A stretch of DNA of 64,000 nucleotides from Nemopilema nomurai (lineage: Eukaryota > Cnidaria > Scyphozoa > Rhizostomeae > Rhizostomatidae): the NCBI GenBank assembly GCA_003864495.1, contig ML133488.1, positions 3,384,674-3,448,673 on the forward strand. Reading direction: 5' to 3'. Below, in pieces: positions 1-12,500 of the stretch. A model generated the notes under the pieces. It was not told the DNA's origin. It did not search any database and worked only from the letters and a program-made list of their open reading frames with translations. Position numbers and translations under genes: made by a program. Numbering within the stretch: the stretch's first letter is position 1; every line of letters starts with the position of its first letter.

Positions 1-202
1 GTCTTGGCTCTTCACTTAAAGGTTCGTCTCCTACTACAAAGATCATCACATTTACAAGGGATTTGACGCAAAGCCTGTTCGAATATTTCTTCAAGACTTG
101 ACGTTGGTTTGATATTTTTGCCAATTGTTGTCATTTTTGGGGTAGAATGTTGATTGTTCTCGTGTCTTTTGGGGGCATTAATTTCCAATTGTTATCCTTC
201 AG

Positions 203-532
203 GATGTTATTGGTACGGGAGCCTTCGAGTTGCAACTTGTTGAAATAAAGAATGTTGCTGGCGAAATAAGGAATGGCTCTTGTTGTGATGGGAGTCATAC
301 GCTCCGGTTTGGCAGTCAAAGATGCCTTGACCCATGCGATACGTACTTCAAGCTCTGCGTCAAACAGTACGGTGCTACTCAGAGTACAACAGGACCGTGT
401 AGATTTGGCAGCATGTCTACTCCTGTTCTTGGGGAGAATTCGTTTACAATTCCCTTGGCAAAAAACAAAACTATGAAAGACGGCAGGAAATTCAATAATC
501 CAGTTGTGTTACCATTTACATTTTCTTGGACG
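203..532 (+). CDS. JAG (Jagged-like): Jagged exon: MNNL (N-terminal Notch ligand) domain
   Basis: First Jagged exon visible in the window. The acceptor is ...CCTTCAG at 202 and the donor CG|GTAAGT at 532. It opens with [18 protein letters not shown], the start of the MNNL/C2 fold. It then has the paired cysteines NGSCCDG and the C-x3-C segment ([11 protein letters not shown]) typical of Notch ligands. The short next exon (2495-2549) completes the domain with [14 protein letters not shown]. In vertebrate Jagged this lipid-binding C2-like module helps contact Notch EGF12. The exon length is close to the corresponding human exon. Confidence 0.93.
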
Positions 533-3500
533 GTAAGTCAAAATATCATTTTCCCTTCGCATTTATCATTTACCCGATATATGCAGGTTATTTTTATGAA
601 GACTTTTTGCACTGGCGTGCGTACTATATTCTTTCTTGAAAAAGACACCTTGCAAGCTTTGATGAATTATGTATAGAGGACCAGGGTTTGTTATGATTCG
701 GTGTGGTCAGTGCAATCCCGTACTCATGACTGTATAAGCGAGCCTTCTGTATCTAACGAGCTTTTTGCGAAATCAGAAAATATTCTTCGCCCCTCGTTTC
801 TTAAACGTCTGTTGGTGTTTTTCATGCAATGGCTTCATTTTCCGCGGAAACCACCTCTTAGAAACCAATTTGTTTATGATATTAAAGATTATTTTTGTCA
901 GGTGGCAAACTCCGTTTACTGTTAAAAGTTAGAATTATTGTTTTGTCTTGCCCCCGAAAATACGGCTTTAAGTGGTTTTCTCCGATTCTTGAATTAGTTG
1001 GAAGTTTCGTAAATTTGCTACATTCCGAAGTCTTCGAAAAAAGCCTTGGAGAAAATCAGCTATGATCTACCACTGCCAAATTGCGCGCGATTAAATTGAT
1101 TTCGAAATCCTCTAGACAACAATCAAACCATAAATTTTCCCAAAGAAAAATGGTTGCTTTTACATGGGCTGAGTTGCAATTTTTAGGTTCTCCTAAAATC
1201 AAAATACAGCTGCTTAGCAGCAGCCAATGAGGGCATGGTTTGCGCGATACTTTGGAGGCCTCTCGTTAAAATAAATATTGCCGAGAATTTGAGTGAGAGG
1301 ACCTGCAACTCACAGTTTTCTTGTGTACCCAGGAATCAAATGAATATTGCTGAGCCACGTGTGTGCTTTTGAAATGTGTCATGACGCTCGCGCCGAACTG
1401 AATTAACGAGACTAGGGATTTAAATAACAATATCGCCAAGCACAGATCATCCTGTACACTCCATGGGAACCTATTCAACTCGCACCTGCCTCCATGTCAA
1501 AGTTTGCTAGAGTGTGCTCTCTCACGCCCCCTTTTCATTCTCAAACACTAAAGACAATCATCGGGATTGCTCAATAAACTTTCTAGGCAGTGTAGCTCAA
1601 AAGAATAATTATTCCCGGATAATCGTTTGTTGTTCGTCTCTTCTTCCGAGGTGTTGTGTAGTCAATCCAGTGCACGTGGCCATGAAATTTCAGGTTGAAT
1701 GATTTGGCGCCAAAATTCGGCGATTTGTAGTAAAAATCACTAACTCCCACGAGCAGTTGATGTTCCTACACAAAAGCGATTCCCCTTAGCGTGCAAGAGA
1801 GTCATTTGAATATCTTTAGAAACTAAGACCGTATTTTATCGATAAGGTCGAAACCGTCTTATTATCTTCAGAGTAGGGTGCCCGTCCAAGTTAGGAAATA
1901 CAAGAGTAACGTCGACGAGAACTTCGTTGAGTATTTACGAAGGGCATGCCCTCGCCTTATTTCGGGGAAAATTCGAGTTGCATGGCTTGGGTTACACGAG
2001 GCCTCAAGCCTCTTGTTTCGCTCAGTTTTTGAAAGTAACTCTACTGAGATTTGCTAACGACTCGTCGATTACAATGTAGGTATTAATCTTTATTTCTTGA
2101 ATGGGCACAGGGGTGATTGAATTCACGCTTCGAGGACTAGATACTGAAATTTAGTTTGTTATCACAACGGAATTTAGTTCTTTTACACCTGGCGTACGGA
2201 ACTTGTCTATAGAAAAGACCGCAAGTCACTTGTTAGCTTGATTTTTGGGGAGATTTGTGGATAAATTGTCCCTTAGATTATCTTGCGTGGCTTCTTTTGA
2301 CAATCACAATGTGCATCCACTGAAGCAAAGCACTTTTTAAGATTTCAGGACTCTCTCCCTTCATTGTAGCTCTTCACTGTAGAACTTTCTATCTTGTATA
2401 ACTGTTAGGAATTTTGTACCATGAATGTGTTCATTTAATCTCAATACTAGTTTAAGACAGGACCTGAGGGTGAAAATTCTCATATTTATTTCAGATGACA
2501 TACGCTTTAATTATTGATATTCTTGATAAAGATGAAGGTGGGAAATTTGGTAAGTGAAATGTAAATTTTGTCTGATTTTAGTAAACAGATTTGCATATGA
2601 GCTCTGTCATTTTGTATTGTTATGCCAACTTGATCAGGCTATTTTTTGAAAACCTCTACATTCTAAGACATAGATATACAAATATTACAATATATTACAT
2701 ATACTTAAAGTTGAAAAAGCAGTGACGTGAGGTCTTCAGATTACATTGTCTTTCAACACAAAACATTTTAAAGTATTTGTTTAATCTTGTTCTGAAGGGG
2801 TAGAAATTTCCAATTTTGCAAAGTCACTTCACTGTATATGCAGATAAACAGAATATTAGCTAAGAGTAACTACAACCTAAACCTTTCTAGCACATCAACC
2901 AGAGAAAATTTCTTCTTTTGCATGATCTCAAAATTGTGTGGTGGCCTTTTGTACTCATTTGCCTTTTTGTTGTGTAAGTCCCATGTCTCTGTATGTAGAT
3001 AGCTAGTGTTCTTTTGACTTTTAGTATGGCTAGGTTTAATGAAATACCAATTAAAGTGCACCTTAAGTTCAGTTTTCCCACAATTTTCACATATCAAAGT
3101 ATTATTTTCATCATCTACTTCAGTATGCTTTGCTTTTCAAGTCATGCTAGTATCACTCATAGCAGTTATTAGCTGCCCCAACACCACCCCTAGCTTTCAT
3201 GTCTTTATGTGTTGTTTTTACTTCAATTCCACCCCACTCCTCTTTTGTCTTCAGTATATCTTTTCACACTCCTCAACTTGGACAGGTTTTCTCTCTTATG
3301 TTTGGCCTACCTTAGTACCTTTCATTTGCCCATGCAAAAGCTGCCTTCCTTTCACCAACTTTGCTCTATATATAAATGTCAAAATAAGGTTTTCTTGCTA
3401 TGTCAATGTACCTTTCATGCTGTTTAGTCATTTAGTAGCTGTTCCATGTTTTCAAGTAAACAATTCTGAGGTTTAACTTATTATTTATTAAACTCCTTTT

Positions 3501-6500
3501 TTGCTGATGTATGATGTCTGGGATGATGTCATCTTTACCTCTGCATTGACCTAATGTCAACACTGACATTTTGCCCTAACAACATTTTTTTCTCATGGTG
3601 AATTAAGGATTTTAATAAGACATAGTTATGGCAACTGATTCACTTTGCACCTCCACACAGCTTAATTCCACCAAACTACCTGCTGCATGTAGCAGGTTTT
3701 TTGTGAGATGTAAATTAGAATAGTTTTTAAACAATTTTTACTGTTATCAGTCAGCAGCCTCCACTGCACAATTTATTCGCAATTTGTCCTGAATATTATA
3801 TCTGGAAACCTGAATCACACTATCCTTAATTTTCCATATAATATTAAGATATCATGTGATAACCTGTTGGCATCCTGGACTCTCTAAAGCCTGAAACAGC
3901 TAGATGCTTCATTTATGGCACTTTTTTACACTTGTTTCATTTTATTATTTGCTTTCATTCAGATTTAATCGACAGAGTAAGCAAACTTGGGATTCTTACC
4001 CCAAACAAAACTTGGCAGCAGCACACATACAATGGTCCTGCAGCTACACTAGTTTACAAGTTAAGACTCAAGTGTGATGATCATTATTATGGCATGTCCT
4101 GCACTGTTTATTGCAAGCCGAGGAGTGACAAGTATGGACATAATACATGTGACAAAAATGGAAATAGAATTTGTTTACCAGGCTGGAGTGGGCCATATTG
4201 TAATATTCGTAAGTATCTGAATTATTTGCATGGCGTTCCCTATTATTGGTACTTTGATGCAGTTTCCTTTTTTCCCAAATGATTTCTAATGAAAGCCATG
4301 AGGGACTATTTAATTCCTTCTGAGAAAATTGGACTTCTTTGAGACTTAATTCTCTCTAACATCACAAAGATTGTCGAACAGTTCAACGTTGTTGATGTGC
4401 CACGATGGTTGCATACCCGCTTACTGCGCAGGGCCGGCAAAATGTCCGACGGATGACCTAGAAATTAAAGTCATAACCCGCATATCTAATTGCAGAGCTG
4501 AAGCAATCTTCACAGCAAGACTACAAAAGATGACTCAGGACATTATTTTCCAAAGAAAATCTAATTTCATGTGTTTATTCATGCCGGATAAATATGATCA
4601 ATCTGAACGGACAATGTCTAAAATTAGCCACAATTCATTGTTGCTATATTATTAATTTGTGGTTATAGCCGTTTAGTACCCCCATCGCTTGTTTTTCTCG
4701 TAGCTGTCTGCAAGACGGGCTGTGATCCAGACCATGGAATTTGCAGCAAACCTTGGGAGTGCAGGTGGCTGTTTTTTGTTTGCTTCTTCACGCTGGTTCT
4801 CCTTTTTTCATTTATAGCATTTATCCGTCAATTTGCTTTCATTAGTTTTAACAAGAGGCTATATAGCCACGCTATTTTTGCTCTTCAAGTGCAGCCGTAT
4901 TTCTTAGAACGATCGCTAAGATATCCTGGGTGAGGCTCCTGTTCTCGATTCTTCCTGATCTTTCTGCTCTTGGAGTTTTTTCGCAATCAAACCGATTTTC
5001 GTTGAAGTGCAAAAGCAATTTATTTATCAAAAGGACAATAAAACCGATATTTAAAAGTGCGAAATGCTCAAAATGGGTGATTAGCTCAAAGAAACATTTT
5101 GAGAAAAAGGAACTATCAGACATCTGCCTTAAACGATATGTCAATTTGCTGGCAGCCATCGACTAACTATTATGGCTGCAGAGTCTGAATTAGTTCTCTT
5201 GGCTAATCATCAACGTAGTTTCAAGATTGTTTGAAATTTCTATTTGGAGTTTGTAGTAAGAGAATAACAGGAAAACCTGGTCATATTTTCTGTTTCTTTC
5301 GGAATAACATTCGTTTGACAGAAGTAATGATTTCTATATTGGTACTTGTTAAGAGCATTTAGTTTAGGCTAATGAAAGTTTTGCGATTATCACACGAATT
5401 TAAGTTTCCTTTGGTGGTAAATTCTTCACATGGGGTACGAAAACTGACTTGCAGAAGCCATCTTTCTCGAGTTTAACCAGCTGTCGAGTTGCCTAAATCT
5501 ATTGTTTACTTGGCATGTGGATCCAACAAAAAAATTTAATTTAAAATTCTGGTCTATAATCCTCATTCACGAGTCTTCGCTACACTGCTTGCTTTGAGAA
5601 TTCTTCATGTACATATGCCATAAAAAACAATGGTTGGCAAGATCCAACTCGTTTTGGTTCGCGATATTTTCGTTTGCACACCTTGTAAATACATTCTGTC
5701 TGTTTGCCTTTCAATTGCAAATTAATATGGAACTTTTGTGTTGTCTTCCTCCTTTTCAGTCAATTTTAGTGGAAGCGTAGTTTTCTTTTATAGCTGTAGG
5801 GTTTCTCGGGTTTTGCCTAATTGAAGTTCAGTGAGAAGCCCCTCCAATCTAGATTTTATATGCAAAGGTCTTCATGGGGGAAAATTCACCCAACTGTTGT
5901 TTCACTTTGTTTCAATCTGAACCTCTTCTGCTATATCTGCTATATCGAATACACATCAAATTGGCCTTTATTTCTGACGAATTATTTTGTTGTTTAGGTG
6001 CCATAGAGGATGGAAGGGACCGTTGTGTGACGAATGTATAACATTTCCAAAATGTGTACATGGTACATGTTCCACCCCGTGGAAATGTGACTGCATGCCT
6101 GGATGGGGTGGCGTGTATTGCCATCAAGGTAAGGCTATAGCCATTGTCATTCAATGTCATTCATTCAAATGTCATTCAAGATACATTTTTTGCAAAGTCA
6201 GCCAATTAAAATCAGATTCCGTGTGGCAAGGATTAATTGTCGGCATTTCTTCTAGATTTAAACATGTGTCGGCACCAGCCTTGCAGGAACGGAGGAACCT
6301 GCCTCAACACCTCCCCAGGCAACTACAGGTGCTACTGCCTACCAGGATTTCATGGCAAGAATTGCGAAAGAGGTAATCTACTTTTATTGTCTTTAGCTAT
6401 TAATCTTTTTTAGTGTCAGGGGGCACATTTGCTCCGTTTTCATGGTTTATGAAAGTTTTTAATTAAAATCGAATGCTTAGTGGTACTTTGTAATTCTTTT

Positions 6501-9500
6501 TTCGCATAGAAGTTTGTTTCTATTATCTTTGCTTGTTTTAGCCAACCAAAGCTCGCGTCCTATCTTGTTTGGACAAATACAAGACGGCCTTAAAGCATTG
6601 GCCTAAAACACTATTTTCTAAATATATACATACATGTTTATTTGTATGCCTACACTAAACATTTCGTCATCAATTCCGCCGTGCTTTGTGCTGGCATTCA
6701 GCCCCGAAGTCGTGCAAGCTATAAATGCTATTCCATTTGTTTATATGTACCCTGCTTGTCTGTTTGTTGATCGGCCTTAAACAGTCCGAAATTCACTAAA
6801 GATTTTTCGTTACGTCATGAGAAAATCCCAGTGTTAGTTTGGACAGGAAGTTTTCGTAAGGAACATCACGCAGCTTGTTATGGCATTAGTTAATTATGTT
6901 CGCTTTGACTGAAGCCATGAGGTTTTAATATTTCACCAGTCAACTTAATTATGTAGCAGTTAATGAGAGGATTTGAAGACATCTTTTGGTTCAGTTTGAA
7001 TAAATCTCTTGTTATGAAAAAAATTCCTGTTGTGAGATTCTTAAGAGGTGCTGTCTCTTATTTATTCACTTGGTGAAAACCAACATTCATGCTAATTTCC
7101 CTCTAACTTTTCTTTGTGGTATTTATTGGCATTAAGCCTGCAAGATTCTCTTTTATCCGCAGTTTTGATTAACCCTCACTGTCATCATTGTAATTTTCAC
7201 GAGAAAATTTAATTATAATATTCTACCGCCTCTACACTTATTCACTATATAGCAGCGCCAGTTATCTGTTCTTTAACGAAGTCCACAAACCTTCGGTTGG
7301 GTAGACACGTCGAAAACATTTCTTTGTAATTTTGCGCTACGTTTTTAATTATTAATATTTTTTTCACAGCCGCCTGTTTAGCCCTAGCTTACATCTCCTC
7401 CATGTTTTTGAAACTTTCTTATTATTTGTCCATTCCGAACCTGAACAAAATTAAGCATTGCCTCTCGCATTTTTCCACAGAAAGAGACGAGTGTGCATCA
7501 AGGCCGTGTTTGCACAACTCGACGTGCATCAGTCGGCAAAATGGCTATCAGTGCATCTGTGCCGCTGGCTTTGATGGAGAGAGATGCGAAAAAAGTAGGT
7601 GGCAAGCAAATCATACCTGCTAACTTCATATCTGAAAAAGCTGCTAACTGAAAAATGTGCTTTTGTTTGTGCTTTGCTTGTTGAGAAACTAGTTTATAGA
7701 AAGCCCCATCCCTCATAACATTTCCATGGAACGTCAGATGAAAGTTCAATTCCTCGTAACATTTTAATGCCACTTGAAAAGGAAACCTTATTATCTTGAG
7801 GCGTTTCTGCCAGTCATAAGATTCTTCTCCCTTTTGCTTTTTCAAAGCAGCAATGGTATACAGAATATAGATATTGATTTGCAAAGTTTTTCTTTCAGAT
7901 ATCGACGATTGCGTCGGGAAGCCATGCCAGCACGGGGGTACTTGCATTGATCTGGTCAATGGCTTCTCCTGCAAGTGTTCCAAGGGATGGGAAGGCGTCA
8001 GGTGTCAGCGAAGTAAGAATTGCCTAAGTTCCTTCAACAGACTTTTAGCAAGGAAGATAAGTTTGTGAATGCCTATAAGTTACGTTGTACCTGGAAAAGA
8101 ACTATTAACGAAATTGAATCCCCCATGGAGAGAGAGCATACCAATGTCACACTTGAATAGGTGTGCCATTCCCATTTCAATATTCAAATGCCAATTATAC
8201 CTGATGATTTTAATGCTCTATTTGAGTTGAAGTTTTTCATGTGAAATTTATTCTAATGCTGACCATTCCTTACGCCCATTAGATATCGACGAATGCTTGT
8301 CAAGTCCCTGTGTGAACTCTTTGAGCTGCTCGGATCTGGTGAACGACTATTCATGCTTGTGTAAGCCTGGCTGGAGGGGAAAAAACTGTGATCGAGGTAA
8401 GGAAATGTTCATCGAACCTTCAACAATAGTATTGTCTAATATGTAAATTATTTGCAAACATTGTTGGTCATCGCTGCTGCTAACTTTGTTTTAAATGCAA
8501 GCCTTGCAACCACTTTTGAGCAATCAGATTTCAAGTGCGGTGCATTCTAGCCTGGTCTAAGAGCAATGCACTCCCAGTCATTGTACTGCCTTGCGGCTAG
8601 AAGTGTAAAGTCATTCAGATGACACTATAGGAAATCACGAAAGCACGATCAGGATTCACATTCTGTTCAATTCGAATTCGCTCTTGAAATAATATCATTT
8701 TTGACGCAGGCCTTGAAACAATTAATACGCCGTTGATAACAGAAAGTCAAAATATATTTTGAAAACAGCCATTAATTATTAATGCAACTCCACAGATCAA
8801 AAGTTACCTTACTGGTAAAATCTCGACTGTGCGGATAAGGCGACTGACTAAGGTTGTGTTGTTTGAATGTGCCTTCCAGGATGTTTCTTTGCTGTAGGCG
8901 GACTCTCTGGTAATTCACTCGCGATCTTACAACATCGAGGCTGTTGTCTGTTTTGGAGATATTCTGCTACTCTTTAGAGTCCCGCTAACAGCAAGCGTGT
9001 TTATGTGTTCCGATAAACGAATTTCTTTTTGCCCAGACCAATGAATAATGCAAGCATTTTGCACGTGCTCGACCATTATTCAGTTAGTTTCATTGAAACG
9101 TTCTTGTAATTTTCATTGAACTTTTCTTATCAAGGCAAAGTTTCTGAGTTTGTAGAAAAGCATGCGTTCCATTGAACTGTTTTGATGGAGAAAACATGTG
9201 GCTCGATAATTCACTGTTAAACATTTACTCGTGTGCATGTTTTTCCTGATTTCTCGTCTCCTGGTCGTTTGCAGAACCTATTACAATGTTCTAAAACTAA
9301 GCGGATAATTTTTAGAAGGCACGAGGTTTAATTAATGCTTTGGCTGCAACAGTCAATGCATGTAATTATCTTCTGTACAAAAATTGATATACAATGCTCT
9401 CTTATCGAAGTGCGACGCTTATACTTTTCTCAATCTGCTAGCATCTTCTCTCGATTTGTTACCACTTTGTTAAATGATTCAATGTTAATTGTGTGTTTAT

Positions 9501-12500
9501 GCTTTAAGATATCATCGACTGTCAAGGGCAGTGTCAACACGGAGCCAAGTGCCAGGACCTTGAAAACGACTACCGATGCCTGTGTCCTGCCGGCTTCACT
9601 GGCAAGAACTGCCAAGTCAACGTGAACGACTGCCAGAGCAATCCTTGCATGAACAACGGCGTGTGCATGGACACGGTCTCCGCCTATCAGTGCGTTTGTC
9701 AAACGGGCTTTTACGGAAAGAGATGCCAGCACCACACGAACGAGTGCCAGCCGAGCCCCTGTGTCCATGGTATTTGTACCGACCTGGATAATGACTATCG
9801 TTGCGATTGCGAGGTCAACTGGAGTGGGAAGAACTGCTCTGTGCGCAAGGCAGCCGCTGACCTGGGCAACTGCAACCACAACCGCTGCCAGCACGGGTCG
9901 ACCTGCATCAGCATGCCCAAGTCGGAGTTCAGGTGCAGCTGCCTCGCGGGCTACACCGGCGGCTACTGCGAGGTCAACATCGACGAGTGCACGATTGATC
10001 CGTGTAAGAACGGCGGCGTGTGCGTGGACCGCGTCAACGGATACCAGTGCGTGTGCCCTGCTGGGTTCGAAGGGAAGTCGTGCGAAAGGAATCGAGATGA
10101 CTGCCTGAGTAGGCCATGCAAAAACAACGGCGAGTGCATCGACGGCATTGGCAAGTACACCTGCAAATGTAGGCCGGGATACACCGGTGTCAACTGTACA
10201 TATGACATAGATGAATGCGTGAACGTGAAGTGCCAACACGGAGGGACATGCCTCAATTTGTTGAGCAGTTTCAAATGCAAGTGCAAGTGAGTGTCCTAGT
10301 TAGTTTATCAATTTGGCTGACTGACTGACTGACTGACTGACTAATTGAGTAAGGCTAACTGGCCTAAAGGCAATGCAGATCCCAATTCTAACATAAAAAG
10401 CTTGATTTCATCTACTATTAATCAATCTAAACCCGACTTTATTAGAGCATCCGTTCTCATTAGCTTTTTCTCAATATCTTACAACTTTCTAAACTTAAAT
10501 TCCCTTTCAGGCATGGGTACTCTGGTCGGTACTGTGAAGTGCAAGAGCAATTCTGCCTAAGTCAGCCATGTCTGAACAACAGCACCTGCATAGAACAGGC
10601 TGAAACCTACAAATGTCACTGTCCCAACGGATACACAGGGAAACGATGCACAATTGATATAAACGAGTGCTCCTCCTCGCCATGTTTGAATGGAGGAACA
10701 TGCACGGATCTGATTGGAAGCTACCAATGCACTTGCCAAGGAGCTTTTACAGGTAAATATTATGTTCTCTATGTTTCTTTATTTTCGATGGCCAATCTTA
10801 ATCTTAATTTTCTTTTCCTATGCTTATTTGCGTGTCAGCATCGTCTGTGTATTCATTTCATTTGATTGTGTCATTTTGTATAAACAGGCAGAAGATGTGA
10901 ACAGATAATTGACTACTGCGCCTCTCACGTTTGCCACAACGGTGGAACATGTATCAATGTTCACAGTGGTCCGAATTGTGTTTGCAAACTTGGGTACCGG
11001 GGAAAGCAATGCGAGGTTGATATAAATGAATGTGCCTCGAATCCATGTCGCAATGGAGCCACTTGCCTGGATCTAGAGAATCGCTATGTCTGTCAGTGCC
11101 CAAAAGGAAAAAGGGGAAAGTTTTGCGAGCAAGGTAAGTCGAGAGTTAATTAGAAGCTTTGTTTTTTAATGCATTTTGAAAGTAAATCGTATTTCAAAAC
11201 AAATGCATTTTTATTTGCAACAAATATGCAATTTTGTTTAGTTTGTGAGTATTTCTTTGATATAAGAGAAGACTTATCTGAGAGCCTTTTTAAAAATGCG
11301 TTTCTTTTCAACGTATTCATCGTACTTTTCATGAAAGAACTAGTGTTTATCCCTTACTTCTTCTGATTGACGTTAGTAAATTGGAACTGTGGCGTTGTTA
11401 TAGTCACCCAAAACTTGCTTTTCAGTCACTGACAGCTGTACAAGAGTTGTTTACGGAAATCTAACGCATGTCGTCCGTACTGGTGTTTGTGGCAAACATG
11501 GTACCTGCAGTGTTTTGAAAGATGGGGGCTTCAAATGCACGTGCAATCCTGGCTGGACTGGCCTAAGATGCGAAACAGGTAAACAATCCATACTATTTAC
11601 CTGTTGCAATGAAAAACAACCAAGATGACTGATGCTTTGTGTATTCAGCAGCCTTCTGGGCAAGAGGTTGTTATTTCTGAAATTATTTAAGACATCACTT
11701 TTATGTCCACTTAGCAACTTAGTGGCACTGCTTGCTCTGGTCTGAAGGGTTTTGTCTGTTCGCATTTAAATGCAATGTTAGCACTTGTCTTCTAAACTGA
11801 CGTTTCGCACACACGCTGTTAATTAGCAAGCCCTTCGTACGCTGACAAAACATGTTTACTGTATAGGCAGCTGCCTGTTTTTCTTCACCGATGTCTCTTC
11901 ATTTCATAATATTGACTCTTTCTTTGGCTGCTGTTTTCATGGACCTGTAAGATCTTGGCGAGCTTATCACAGTATTTTTAAGAAAAAGCATAGCTCATCT
12001 GCACGGTCTTATCGAAGGTGGAAATACCATGTTATTACTTTAAAAGTCTACGGCTGAGTTACCGCCTTTTCTTTTGTTCATTGATAATTAAGCACTTCTG
12101 CCAAACGATGGATACAATGTAAGGCTGTCTACAATGACAATGTATAGTCTCGATTAGTCTTTTGATAATGCAGTGTTTATTCAAAGGGCTGTTTGACGGG
12201 TCCCACCCCTGCCCGCCCCTTCCTGTCTCGTGTTTGTTCCGATTGATCAAGTTTTACGATCTTGGTGTGTAAGTTTTGAATGATAAATTAATTGAACTCA
12301 TACGGGGCGCGTGTTTGAGGCAGCCGACTCTTGTGAATGAGCGACACCCATTGATGGTCGCGTGTCCTCCATTCATCATTTGTGTATTCATTGTTTTGTG
12401 ACGGAGCAAATGTTTACGTGTGACACACTGACCCTAAACTGTTGGCGTCTTCATTGTGTTACCAAGCTTGCGTAGGGAATGGTCGTTGACTGTGGTAATT

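Noticed and set aside
3039..3476. 145-codon open frame in the Jagged intron 2550-3962
   Set aside because: Composition is that of translated T/C-rich intron (Phe, Leu, Ser). No domain and no upstream signal.
4371..4655. Cysteine-containing open frame between the DSL and EGF1 exons
   Set aside because: I considered an extra EGF exon, but the cysteine spacing does not fit. The flanking exons join in phase without it.
9430..10239. 269-codon open frame on the - strand across the Jagged EGF exon
   Set aside because: It is the antisense shadow of a GC-rich, codon-biased EGF exon. Its low-complexity Ala/Val composition and lack of any domain argue against a gene.
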